A program made the position numbers and the translations under genes. The notes beneath the pieces were generated by a model. That model worked only from the letters and a program-made list of their open reading frames with translations. It was not told where the DNA came from and made no database searches. Below, in pieces: positions 41,874 to 51,543 of a stretch of DNA of 64,000 bases; position 1 is the stretch's first letter, and each line of letters begins with the position of its first letter. The stretch comes from Cellvibrionaceae bacterium (GTDB lineage Bacteria > Pseudomonadota > Gammaproteobacteria > Pseudomonadales > Cellvibrionaceae), in assembly GCA_021151825.1 (NCBI GenBank), contig JAGKWQ010000001.1:496001-560000 (forward strand). Reading direction: 5' to 3'.

Positions 41874-44800
41874 TATAATCCAAGCACCTCTTTTTGTTGA
41901 CGGGAATACCTACTCATTTCAGCACCTTGACGTGCGGAACACACAGAGCAATGAGGCTGTACAGCTTCAACACTTTTCATTTTTTGCAGATCAATTTTAC
42001 CTGTTCGATAGTATTCTTTGACAAGAGCATCTTTATGATCAGCAAATTGACGTGTCGTTGTTTTACCACAATCCACACAAGGCTTTCCCTGTACAGACTC
42101 ACGTTGAGCCTTGGTGGTTGCACCAGATGGCCGTTTATATGGAGTATTAATTTTCGGCTTATTTTTAGCGATTTCCAACGCATCCTGCGCCTTCTTCCCA
42201 TCCTTTATCGCAGTAGTACCATTACCAAACCCACGCGTCGCAGTCCTCTCAACAACCTCAGCTGCAAAATCTTCCAATGATTGCCCCATATCCGCAACTT
42301 GCGCATAGGGATTATCAGGAAAGAGTTCCCGGCCTTGAGATGTTGCCACGCGGCATGCCCCCAACGCACCACCTTGGCATAAATCCGTATTCTGATAAAA
42401 ACTATTCCCACTATAATCCGGCCCCATAAAGAAGCTTTGGGTGCGATCTAAAGCCCCTCGGTAATACTCCACGAACAATGCATGGTTGATTTCAATAGCC
42501 GCGGTGTAGTTTAGATATCCGTAAGTACAACAAATCTCCATTGTTTGCTGCATTGCATAAGCAAGGTCTCTGGAACCCTGATTACTGCGCGTCCAATACC
42601 CACTCGGGTCGGTATAACTTAATGGATTATTAAATGTATAAGAATAACGATTATAACTTTGTGAATCATAGGGCGATTGAACATATAAATCCGCGCTGAG
42701 GAATCGTCCCAGATTCGGGTCATACACACGCCCGCCCATATGAATAAGATTATGGCTATCCAATTGGTCGTGCCCTGTGAATCCATTCGATGTTAAGAAA
42801 TTTTCAGTGGGATTACCCGGTTTCCAATCGGATTTCTGACGTTCGCCCCAGGCACCAAAACTCATGCGATTAACAAATTGGCCTAACGCATTGGTAGTCG
42901 CTTCTACCGAACCCAGATGATCACTATGTAAATACACAGTGTCATTCGCACTCTCTGTGCCGCTGGTGATTACACGGTTGTTGAGGATCACACCATCGAC
43001 ATAACTTTTTTGTGTGGTGGTATTGCCATCAACAATCACTTCATACATTCCACCTGCGAGCTTGTAAGTAGTTTTAGTGCCGCTCACTTCTTTATACAGC
43101 TCATGATCCGGGCCGTAATAGAAATCGGTGATAGAGGCACCCACAAGGCGGGTGGGTTTATTAAAGGTGTCGTAGAGAATTGATTCACCACCACGAATAA
43201 TCATGTTGCCGTAATCATCGTAGCTATATAACGCACCACCAGCTGACGTGACAGCGTGAATACCAGCCTTGCGCACCCGTTCGTATTTCAGTTCGCCTAC
43301 ATCATTATTGATTGAACTTCCCGTGAGCACATCGGAACGGCTAACCAGATTACCCAAACCACCCGTATCGTAGTCAAACGTTTGCGTGCGACCAAAAAGC
43401 CCGCTACTCGTAATAGTTTTAACGCGATTGAGCTTGTCGTATCCATAATTCTCCGCAATGTTTTCCAGTGTAATGCCATTACTATCTGTGCGCGCAGTGG
43501 TACGCGAATATAAATTACCTAGAGTATCAAATGTGTAATTGAGATTTTGAACATCACCTTTCAAACTGTTCAAATTATTGGTAGTACTCAAACGACCCGA
43601 TTTAATACTGGCAAGGCGTCCGCTATTAACATCAAAACCTGTTTGGGTAACAACACCATTACCCCACAACTGATTATTAAAAGCACCGCGCGAATCAATT
43701 GAGCTTCCTAGCGCCCAAAGAACTTTAGGCGTAATCGCAGATGTCACATCTTGGGTTTGTACCTGATAACCAGCAGCGTGGTAATCGCGCTGGATTTTAA
43801 AACCGCCGGGATATTTGACTGTTTCGGGGCGACTGAAATCATCATAGGTATAAACAAATTCGCCATTACTTAATCCATTGGTTGTAACAATCTGGCGAGA
43901 AAGGCGAAAGAAACCGTCATAAAAATATTCTTCATGAAACCCATTGCCAGAACGAGAAGTTAGCTGCCCTTGTTGCCGGGTATCCCATACCCAGGTGTAG
44001 GGAATACTATTACCGATTGCTGGTGTATCAATACGACTTATCTGGCGCCCCAATTTGTCATAATCGTACGTAATATACTTTTCAACACCAATTATTCCTT
44101 TTTGCCAGACTTGCTTTCGTAGCTCGCCAAATCCATTAAAATTAAAATCGATTACACCAGCATCCGGATCCTTGATATAAATTTTATTACCTGCCAGATC
44201 GTGGTGAATATTAATTTGGGTATCAATATTATTGTTAACCAATGTTGTTTCAAGATTGCCTGTCGCATCATAGGTGTAAGTGACCGTGTTATAGAGCGCA
44301 TCTTCTGTACGAGTAACCTGACCCAATGAGTTCAACCATCTGTTGCTAGTCTGAATCTCTGAGGCACCTGTCGGTTTTATTACCTGAATGCTTTCTGAAA
44401 ACTTAAGTCCGTACCCATCGACTGCATACGAAATTGTTTTAGCACCACCATCCGGACCAACAATATTGTTGGCACGGCCAAGAGCATCGTAATCACTATA
44501 CGTGGTCCACGCCATCGCACCATTGCTATCAGCAAGAACTCCGTTAGTTACATAAGGTTCTGATACGCGATGCAAGTAACCATTCGAATTATATTGAGTT
44601 ACTTTATTAATGACTTTGCCACCAATACTGTAAATCACACTGCGCACTTCGCGTTGCAACGCATCATAAAATACAATGCTTAACGGCTCACCAAGCATAT
44701 GGGACTGCCGTTCATTTGTTACCCGTGCAGCAACCGCATAATGCGCCTCTGTTGGGCAAACTACAGGCGAAAAACTATTGCAATAAAATGCAACATTTTC

Positions 44801-47800
44801 CGTAACGGTCTTATCTGGTGAAGTTTGACTCTGCAAGCGACCAAATGAGTCATAAATATTTGTAGTCGTTTGCCCCAGAAATGATTCCGTTTTGACAGCA
44901 CCAAAACGCTCATCGTAAGTTATGGATGTCGCATGGTTTTCGGCGTTGGTGATTGTTTGGGGATACAATTCGCTTAAAAAATTACTGTAAGTTGTTACCC
45001 GATCAAGCTCATCAGTGCCATCAATATCTTTCGCGTTATCAGTAACAGATTTGACCACACCATTCGTTTGATAATCGTAGATTGTCGTCTTTTGAATAGA
45101 CTCGCCCTTTAAATCTGTACGAGACCAGACATCGCGCCGGGCATTAGGTTTGAACTCGGTAACGATGCGCTTTAGATCGCCGCCACCGGATTTAGCTAAC
45201 TCCTGAGTAACAGAAAGTAAAAAATCATCGCTGCAATCAACAGTTCCGTAGTAGTCGTAGGCATTCACAACATACTGGCTACTCTGCTCGCCGGTAATGT
45301 CATAACCAGTAATTCCGGTGCCCGTTTTACTACGCTGTTCTTTTAAGTTACCACAGTAGTCAAAGGTATTAATTACTTTACTAACAGCCGTTGGGGAATT
45401 CTCACTGGTTGTAGTTAATGCATAATTCTTTTGAATTGAGAAATCCAAATAAGGAAAACGCTTGTTCTCCGAATGCAACGCATAAGCATTTTCCGTAACA
45501 CTGATCAATTTCCCACTGTTATCTCTAATTATTAGCTTTCTAATTTTTCCGGAATAAGGCCAATCCTGACGATACTCCGTTGTGGACACTACATTTGTGG
45601 ATGTGTTGGTTGTGGTAATTGATTTAAACCCGCCAAATCCACGAAATAAATCCTGCACACCACCGACATAATTGAAGTAAGTATTGTTAAAACCACCCTG
45701 CCCATTGGACACGGATATTTTTTTAACAACTTGCATATCACGATTGACAGGGCCTAGCGGGAATACAGGAGCAACAGCATCCGGTGCATACAAAGGAGCA
45801 CCATTATTTAGCGCATTAGTTAATGGGCTATAAGATAGCTCTGTTATCGCACCAAACCCATTCGTTATTTTGCTGAGCAAATCTGGTTGTTGTTGCTTGG
45901 CGTGGTGAACTAAATAACTGTAGTTATTAATGTTTGTAAGAACCACCAAATCCATCAACCCATCATTATTAACATCACCGCGTAATGGATTGACCGCAAT
46001 GGCTCGCGGGGCAGTAAGCTCTCCTGCCAAATAATTTAATTTACTTTGTAACGGATCCAGATCCAAATTAACGAAGCTTAGCACTCCTTGTTTATAACTC
46101 GGCGAGAACGCGCGCATAAACCATGACGGGGAACTACTGCCACCCTCCGCTCCTGAGCCAGAAAACAATATAAATTCACTTATTCCATCTTTATTGTAAT
46201 CGTACATAAATGTGTACTGGCTATATGCATGCTCCAGGCGAATTACTGGAATAGCTGTATTTATTAAAGGCATTGATGTGAATGCGGCACTATTTCCAGT
46301 AGAAAGTCGTACGGTCCAATAATTTGGTTTATAGCGAATATAAGAGTAATCAGGATCTCGTTCATACTCCTGATAAAGTAGATCCAAATTCCCATCCGCA
46401 TTTATATCAACCCAATTGTGCCAATAACCCGGAGCCTGGCCGTATCGATAATCCGGTGCTCCTGGTAATTGAACTCCCGGGGGAGTGGGGCTGACTTTAT
46501 GAACAAGCGATTGCGTGAAGAATCCTCCATGATTTTCAAATCCACGGAGATAGTTTTGCGGGTCAGTTGTGCCAGACTCAAATGTTCCAATATAGGTTAA
46601 GTCCTTTAATCGATCACCATTATAATCAACGTAACTTACTTCACGGCCCTTTCCTATATATTCACCTGACTGCGGATTCTTCTCAAAAACACCAGCAGAA
46701 TTCTGCAGCCAAACCTCTGAACTGTATGTGGTAACCGGCTGCACAATGAGATCCGTTAATCCATCGTTATTAGAATCATTTACTAAAATGACTGGAACAT
46801 CACCCGCGGTTTTTTTATAGCTTGCGATAAGTGAAAATGACAAGCTTGTTGATGCTTTGGAGAATCTGGAAAGGAATACATCTACATACGTCTGATCGCC
46901 TGACTCACGTTCTTTTGTTGTAATTGCTGCCCTGCCAGCAAGCGTATTGATTAATAAAAAACTCTTCACTTCATCATAATTTACAACAGTGAATCCTCCC
47001 GATGGTTCACCCCAAGCCAATATTCCTTTTTCACCCAGCGCATCTACATAACCATCATGGTTAATATCCTCAAAAGCAGAAATTTCTCCTCCCACATTCA
47101 ACAGCCGGGATGATTCGGTATCAAATCCGAGCTCACCAATCTGCCAATCGAATATCACAGGGTTAGCACATTGCCATCCAGTGATGCCGTACCCACATTC
47201 ATAAATTTTATCAACCAATTCACGATCAGTTGTCGGACTAACCTTATAGCGAATGTCGTATTGCTTGATAGGCACTGATTGTGAAGCGCCCAGGTAAGTA
47301 GTGACTTTACTCAGCACTTTAGTCTGTTGATATTTATTACCGCCGTTGTAACCCCACGGAATTTGGCCGATGCGATCCTGGTAATCAAAAATTACTACAC
47401 CTGTGGCCCCGAGATTAATTTGAGCTGGATAATATTCTCCGTTTGCCGTATTTCTCTCATAGCTAACGGTATAACTATTCCCGTAAATGTCTTCTACCTT
47501 ATCCAGTGCCCATACGCTAATAGACCCACCAGACTGGCCCGGTGCGTAAATTTTACTATTTTGCCCACCGTCCTCGGCACCGTAAGTAAGAACACGACCA
47601 TCTTTCGTTGTTACTTTAAAATATCCATGGCCACCATTGGCACTTGTTCCGTGCGCAATGATTTTGGAAAAGTTATCCAATTCAGTTTTGTATTCAGTTT
47701 CTGTTGTCCAATATGCATCATTCGATGCAGGTGCCGCACTGGTGGCAACAACCAGTTTTTGACCATCCAAACATAAGCGATCACCTTTACTGTAAACAGG

Positions 47801-50800
47801 GTTAGATTTTTGCGCTTCAGATTTTTCTGTAGCAAAGCTTGGACTACAACGAGTAATAGCAGAAAGCCCGGCAAGTCCCCAGCCAACTCCCATTAATTTG
47901 TTACCTGACTGACTATTATAGGTAAGAGCCAAGCGGGGCTTTAGATTTCGAACAGCGGGAGGTAAATCAATATTGATTGAATAATTTGCAGCCCCATTAC
48001 TTACATTTAAATTTCCCTGCGTTGCCGCTACGAATTGTCCTTGCCCCAACCCTGGCAGATTTGAAGCGCCTGAAAGTGATTTAAATTCATCAGGCGCTTC
48101 TGCATCAAAATTAAATAGATTTGCTGCGCTGCTTGATGAGCCACCTGAAGAACTTGCAGATGAATTGGTTCCACTGCTAGCGGAACTCCCACTGGAAACA
48201 GTGCGTCCTACTACAAACGTAGCCAACACCGTTGGATCATCATACGTCTGATTGCGAAGCTCAAACTCGTTACCGGTATTTTGCGTAACATCAAAGGTAA
48301 CACTGTGAGCCCCCTCACCACTCTCACAATAAATTGCCTGACTGCTTTTTTTCGAGTAGATACATGTATTTAATAAATACGAATACCAACTCACATTAAC
48401 AGAGCAGATAGGACCTGAATAATGACATTGGGAAACCACAAGGTCTTTATAAGGTACCGATGGTTCGTGCAGTTTAACCAGCTTTTCATCCAGAAGAATT
48501 TTCTGATTTTCCTCAGCGGGAACAAGGTACAGTTGAAACGTATGATTTCCACCGGCAACTTTTAAATTGTGGAAGTTGTTGTTTCCATTCAGGCCACACA
48601 AGGATGGAATTTTGACGCCGTTATCATACAAACAGACGTTCCCCGAATAGCTTGTGAATATATTTAAATTCACCAGACATTGGTCAGTGTTACAGCCATG
48701 GGAGTACACATACAATTTTGCAGCCTGGCTTTGTCTGGACTTCAGGTATACTTGCGCTATCAACTCGGAATTGGGTGAACTGGTTTTTCTTAATTGATAT
48801 AAATAATCACCTTCAGCGCGCTTGATGGTAGTGGTGCCATTCATCATCGTCGAATCAGGACAAAACCCTGTTTGACTTCCCACTAAAAAGATACAGGCAC
48901 CTGAAGCCGGTATCGTCCATGACACTTTTAGATCACAACCACTATCTGCTAACGGATTATAAGTACATTCTGTTAATGGAGAGGTGAGCGAATATCCCTG
49001 ATTAGTGTATGTTGACGGATATAAAAATATTTTAGCAAACTCATATAACGCACCATCGTAGTTAGCCTTCAAGGAGTATTTGGTTCCTGCTGCATCTACG
49101 GGCAGGGTTGCTGTGCTTATAAATGGCGTAGTTTCCGCAGATGTTCCAAGATTTCCCCAGGCCACATCATCCTTGTAAAGGGTAATACCCATATGACCAC
49201 CAACATGCTGCACTTTAATTGGTACTTCACAGGTGGCACCATTGATAGGGATACAAGGGTTGGCCGCACCCGGTGCCAATTCAAGCTTCCCTGTTGGAGG
49301 TCGCATCGCACGAACAGTTTTTCTTACCAGCACTTTTGCATTCGCCCCCCCCTCATCTTTTAAGGTAAAGGTTGTCGATAACGCATGAAGCGGAATATTG
49401 ATACTGCCATTATTAGAGCAAACCGTTTTGACATTATCTTGATACAAACAAGGAACATAGCCATTGATAGCAGACCAGGTTATGGTGGCATTGCAGGTAG
49501 TCGCGGGCCTGAGAATGTCGCAACGCTCCGGCGTGGTTACCAGGGTGATAGCATCATATGAGGCCAGAATATTACTGGAGGCGAACACACGTTTTCCTGC
49601 AGGTTCATTCGCTTCAAGCTCAAGTTTTGAAACATCAACCGTTATAGGCACCTGCAACTGTTTTGTACCGTTATTGCTAGCAAAGCATTCAATTTCTGTA
49701 CGTTGACCATTTGTTGTTTGGTATAAGCAAACTGGATAAACACCACTCCATGCAACATTAACTATTGATAGACAACTTTCATGCTGAAGACTCATGACAC
49801 ACGAGGATGAATTTATACTACCGCTAACAGGAACAAATACATGGAACCGCTTTCGCAATCGAATACCAGCCGCATTTCCAGCACCAGTCAAATCATAGGA
49901 ATATGATCCGATTTCAAAATCTGTTTTCTCAATAGAAAAGCTCAACGTGGGCATGCTTCCATTCGCTGACTTAATTTCATTACCTTTATGGTATAGAGAT
50001 ATACTGCCTGCGCCATTCAAGCCAGTAGCTGATGCATTAATTCTTACAAGGTTAGCGCTGCACCTTCTGGTAACAGGGTCCGCAAAACAATAATTTTGTC
50101 GATATATTTTATTATTTGGAGCATCAAATACATCAAATGAAAGCTCAGCATTCAATACCGATGATGCAATCTCGGGATAATCAAGAATAACAGGCTTTGA
50201 AAACAGGCGAGAAGGGCTACACCCAATAGAATTACACGCCCTTACTGAAAACTCATAAGTTTGTAAATCACGAACTCCATATGCTTCATTACTCCTTCTC
50301 GGATACCATTGATATGCATCTATATTATGGGCCGCAACGTTTTCTATAGTCCATGCACTTGAATTAACTAAACGATAAGAGAACTCGTAATAAAGATCGG
50401 CGACAGCAACATCGTTATTCACCTGCCCCCATGAAAACTTCAGAGCATAGTCCTCTGTTTTATACACAAAACGACCAGGCTCTTCGATAAGGTAAAGGTT
50501 TGAATAGTAAAACGGTGGATAAAATTGAAAATATGCAGGCGCAAATGAGGGTGCTTTTCGAGGTGCCTTAACCTCCACCAGATCAGATTCAACTCCAGAA
50601 CTCCATGGGTTAGCACCACTGGAATCATCAACTATGTGGACCCTGTATTTGTAAAGACCTGGAGCAACAGGTTTTGATCGCTGGGAAAACCAAAGACGCA
50701 AATCGTTTTCAAAATAGAAACTGATTTTTCGATGATTGCCACTTGGATTAATTTGTACCCAGGCGCCTCCGTTAAGTTGTTCCCACAATTGATAACGCAG

Positions 50801-51079
50801 ATAGGCAGAAGAAGCACCCCCTAAATCAATCGACAGATTGATATCTATCTCTTCCCCGCCGTAACTCACTTTTTTGCCATTTTCAAGTGGCGCCACCATG
50901 ACGACGGAAGTAATACCCGGTGCGGCGATAGCAGACTCACTGGCCAATAGAGGCATTACCAACACAAAAATATATGTAAGCAAAAGCAAACTTAAGGAAC
51001 CGGTAGAAAATCTTGCCACGTTAACGGCGCTTTCAGCGGCTAATTTTTTGTTATTGGTGGATCTCCAATTTAATTCCAT
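41873..51079 (-). CDS. Giant exported SpvB/TcdB-middle/Rhs protein with HNH-like nuclease tip
   Basis: A 3068-residue protein. Residues 1-53 hold a long signal segment (SLSLLLLTYIFVLVMPLLA). Residues 54-960 are repeated beta-sandwich (Ig/Fn3-like) modules, many with paired Cys. A Ser-rich linker near 965-990 leads into an SpvB-type domain (GQFVAATQGNLNVSNGAANY, LALTYNSQSGNKLMGVGWGL). Calcium-type D-x-N-x-D-G repeats lie at about 1340-1710 (EDINHDGYVDAL, VNDSNNDGLTDL). They are followed by a TcdB-middle region, YD repeats (about 1950-2700) and the Rhs core ending DPNLGRFLSADLYVQSP and SYTDPSGYW near 2820. The tip has a CxxC...DHKDALVKEYYRTG...HCSVC pattern near 2990-3055, an HNH-like nuclease. 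It resembles a Tc toxin TcB-TcC fusion that delivers a DNA- or RNA-cutting tip. The immunity gene follows in TAATG overlap. Confidence 0.88.
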   Translation of the reverse strand: MELNWRSTNNKKLAAESAVNVARFSTGSLSLLLLTYIFVLVMPLLASESAIAAPGITSVVMVAPLENGKKVSYGGEEIDINLSIDLGGASSAYLRYQLWEQLNGGAWVQINPSGNHRKISFYFENDLRLWFSQRSKPVAPGLYKYRVHIVDDSSGANPWSSGVESDLVEVKAPRKAPSFAPAYFQFYPPFYYSNLYLIEEPGRFVYKTEDYALKFSWGQVNNDVAVADLYYEFSYRLVNSSAWTIENVAAHNIDAYQWYPRRSNEAYGVRDLQTYEFSVRACNSIGCSPSRLFSKPVILDYPEIASSVLNAELSFDVFDAPNNKIYRQNYCFADPVTRRCSANLVRINASATGLNGAGSISLYHKGNEIKSANGSMPTLSFSIEKTDFEIGSYSYDLTGAGNAAGIRLRKRFHVFVPVSGSINSSSCVMSLQHESCLSIVNVAWSGVYPVCLYQTTNGQRTEIECFASNNGTKQLQVPITVDVSKLELEANEPAGKRVFASSNILASYDAITLVTTPERCDILRPATTCNATITWSAINGYVPCLYQDNVKTVCSNNGSINIPLHALSTTFTLKDEGGANAKVLVRKTVRAMRPPTGKLELAPGAANPCIPINGATCEVPIKVQHVGGHMGITLYKDDVAWGNLGTSAETTPFISTATLPVDAAGTKYSLKANYDGALYEFAKIFLYPSTYTNQGYSLTSPLTECTYNPLADSGCDLKVSWTIPASGACIFLVGSQTGFCPDSTMMNGTTTIKRAEGDYLYQLRKTSSPNSELIAQVYLKSRQSQAAKLYVYSHGCNTDQCLVNLNIFTSYSGNVCLYDNGVKIPSLCGLNGNNNFHNLKVAGGNHTFQLYLVPAEENQKILLDEKLVKLHEPSVPYKDLVVSQCHYSGPICSVNVSWYSYLLNTCIYSKKSSQAIYCESGEGAHSVTFDVTQNTGNEFELRNQTYDDPTVLATFVVGRTVSSGSSASSGTNSSASSSGGSSSSAANLFNFDAEAPDEFKSLSGASNLPGLGQGQFVAATQGNLNVSNGAANYSINIDLPPAVRNLKPRLALTYNSQSGNKLMGVGWGLAGLSAITRCSPSFATEKSEAQKSNPVYSKGDRLCLDGQKLVVATSAAPASNDAYWTTETEYKTELDNFSKIIAHGTSANGGHGYFKVTTKDGRVLTYGAEDGGQNSKIYAPGQSGGSISVWALDKVEDIYGNSYTVSYERNTANGEYYPAQINLGATGVVIFDYQDRIGQIPWGYNGGNKYQQTKVLSKVTTYLGASQSVPIKQYDIRYKVSPTTDRELVDKIYECGYGITGWQCANPVIFDWQIGELGFDTESSRLLNVGGEISAFEDINHDGYVDALGEKGILAWGEPSGGFTVVNYDEVKSFLLINTLAGRAAITTKERESGDQTYVDVFLSRFSKASTSLSFSLIASYKKTAGDVPVILVNDSNNDGLTDLIVQPVTTYSSEVWLQNSAGVFEKNPQSGEYIGKGREVSYVDYNGDRLKDLTYIGTFESGTTDPQNYLRGFENHGGFFTQSLVHKVSPTPPGVQLPGAPDYRYGQAPGYWHNWVDINADGNLDLLYQEYERDPDYSYIRYKPNYWTVRLSTGNSAAFTSMPLINTAIPVIRLEHAYSQYTFMYDYNKDGISEFILFSGSGAEGGSSSPSWFMRAFSPSYKQGVLSFVNLDLDPLQSKLNYLAGELTAPRAIAVNPLRGDVNNDGLMDLVVLTNINNYSYLVHHAKQQQPDLLSKITNGFGAITELSYSPLTNALNNGAPLYAPDAVAPVFPLGPVNRDMQVVKKISVSNGQGGFNNTYFNYVGGVQDLFRGFGGFKSITTTNTSTNVVSTTEYRQDWPYSGKIRKLIIRDNSGKLISVTENAYALHSENKRFPYLDFSIQKNYALTTTSENSPTAVSKVINTFDYCGNLKEQRSKTGTGITGYDITGEQSSQYVVNAYDYYGTVDCSDDFLLSVTQELAKSGGGDLKRIVTEFKPNARRDVWSRTDLKGESIQKTTIYDYQTNGVVKSVTDNAKDIDGTDELDRVTTYSNFLSELYPQTITNAENHATSITYDERFGAVKTESFLGQTTTNIYDSFGRLQSQTSPDKTVTENVAFYCNSFSPVVCPTEAHYAVAARVTNERQSHMLGEPLSIVFYDALQREVRSVIYSIGGKVINKVTQYNSNGYLHRVSEPYVTNGVLADSNGAMAWTTYSDYDALGRANNIVGPDGGAKTISYAVDGYGLKFSESIQVIKPTGASEIQTSNRWLNSLGQVTRTEDALYNTVTYTYDATGNLETTLVNNNIDTQINIHHDLAGNKIYIKDPDAGVIDFNFNGFGELRKQVWQKGIIGVEKYITYDYDKLGRQISRIDTPAIGNSIPYTWVWDTRQQGQLTSRSGNGFHEEYFYDGFFRLSRQIVTTNGLSNGEFVYTYDDFSRPETVKYPGGFKIQRDYHAAGYQVQTQDVTSAITPKVLWALGSSIDSRGAFNNQLWGNGVVTQTGFDVNSGRLASIKSGRLSTTNNLNSLKGDVQNLNYTFDTLGNLYSRTTARTDSNGITLENIAENYGYDKLNRVKTITSSGLFGRTQTFDYDTGGLGNLVSRSDVLTGSSINNDVGELKYERVRKAGIHAVTSAGGALYSYDDYGNMIIRGGESILYDTFNKPTRLVGASITDFYYGPDHELYKEVSGTKTTYKLAGGMYEVIVDGNTTTQKSYVDGVILNNRVITSGTESANDTVYLHSDHLGSVEATTNALGQFVNRMSFGAWGERQKSDWKPGNPTENFLTSNGFTGHDQLDSHNLIHMGGRVYDPNLGRFLSADLYVQSPYDSQSYNRYSYTFNNPLSYTDPSGYWTRSNQGSRDLAYAMQQTMEICCTYGYLNYTAAIEINHALFVEYYRGALDRTQSFFMGPDYSGNSFYQNTDLCQGGALGACRVATSQGRELFPDNPYAQVADMGQSLEDFAAEVVERTATRGFGNGTTAIKDGKKAQDALEIAKNKPKINTPYKRPSGATTKAQRESVQGKPCVDCGKTTTRQFADHKDALVKEYYRTGKIDLQKMKSVEAVQPHCSVCSARQGAEMSRYSRQQKEVLGL

Positions 51080-51543
51080 ACATTCTTCTTCCTGAATGGC
51101 AAAAATCTTTTCCAGTATGAATACTGAAAATTAATAACATTAACGAGGGATTTTAACAAAAATCAAACAAGGCCGAACCGAAGCTAACAGTTCAACAGGG
51201 TGCTAACAGGAAATAATGCTGAAATGACAAGAAAAAATGATAGGACAGTTGAATTTTATTTTCTCTATAAAGCCTTAGCCATTCACAGCTAACGATCTAT
51301 TCAATAAATAAATTCAAAAAAACAATGCCGCTCCATGCAAAATTAACAATTAACGCGTCAGCATATTATGCCGACGCTTGTGGGAAAACAACCAATTCTC
51401 TCAATATTCTATAAAAATCCAAATGCCTGAAATCGCAAGCCTATTGTAGAGAGCCCTGAAGTGGAAATGAACGTGGCGAAATTACCAAACAAAAAAAAGC
51501 GCACAGTTTTCACTGTGCGCTTTTTCAGAGCCATCACAAACGA
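51080..51543. other. AT-rich intergenic stretch upstream of the Rhs gene
   Basis: This 464-base gap holds the promoter of the Rhs gene and the terminator of the large receptor gene. An imperfect hairpin GCGTCAGCAT / ATGCCGACGC lies at 51355-51377. I see no ORF with a ribosome site. The base composition is clearly AT-rich compared with the flanking receptor gene. Confidence 0.5.
51490..51526 (-). terminator. Terminator after the large TonB-dependent receptor gene
   Basis: The stem AAAAGCGCACAG / CTGTGCGCTTTT with a 6-base loop is followed on the minus strand by TTTTTTTTG. It lies about 20 bases past the receptor stop codon at 51544. Confidence 0.9.

Noticed and set aside
41873..51079. An insertion sequence or transposase in the Rhs island.
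   Set aside because: No transposase-like protein or terminal inverted repeats were seen on either strand.
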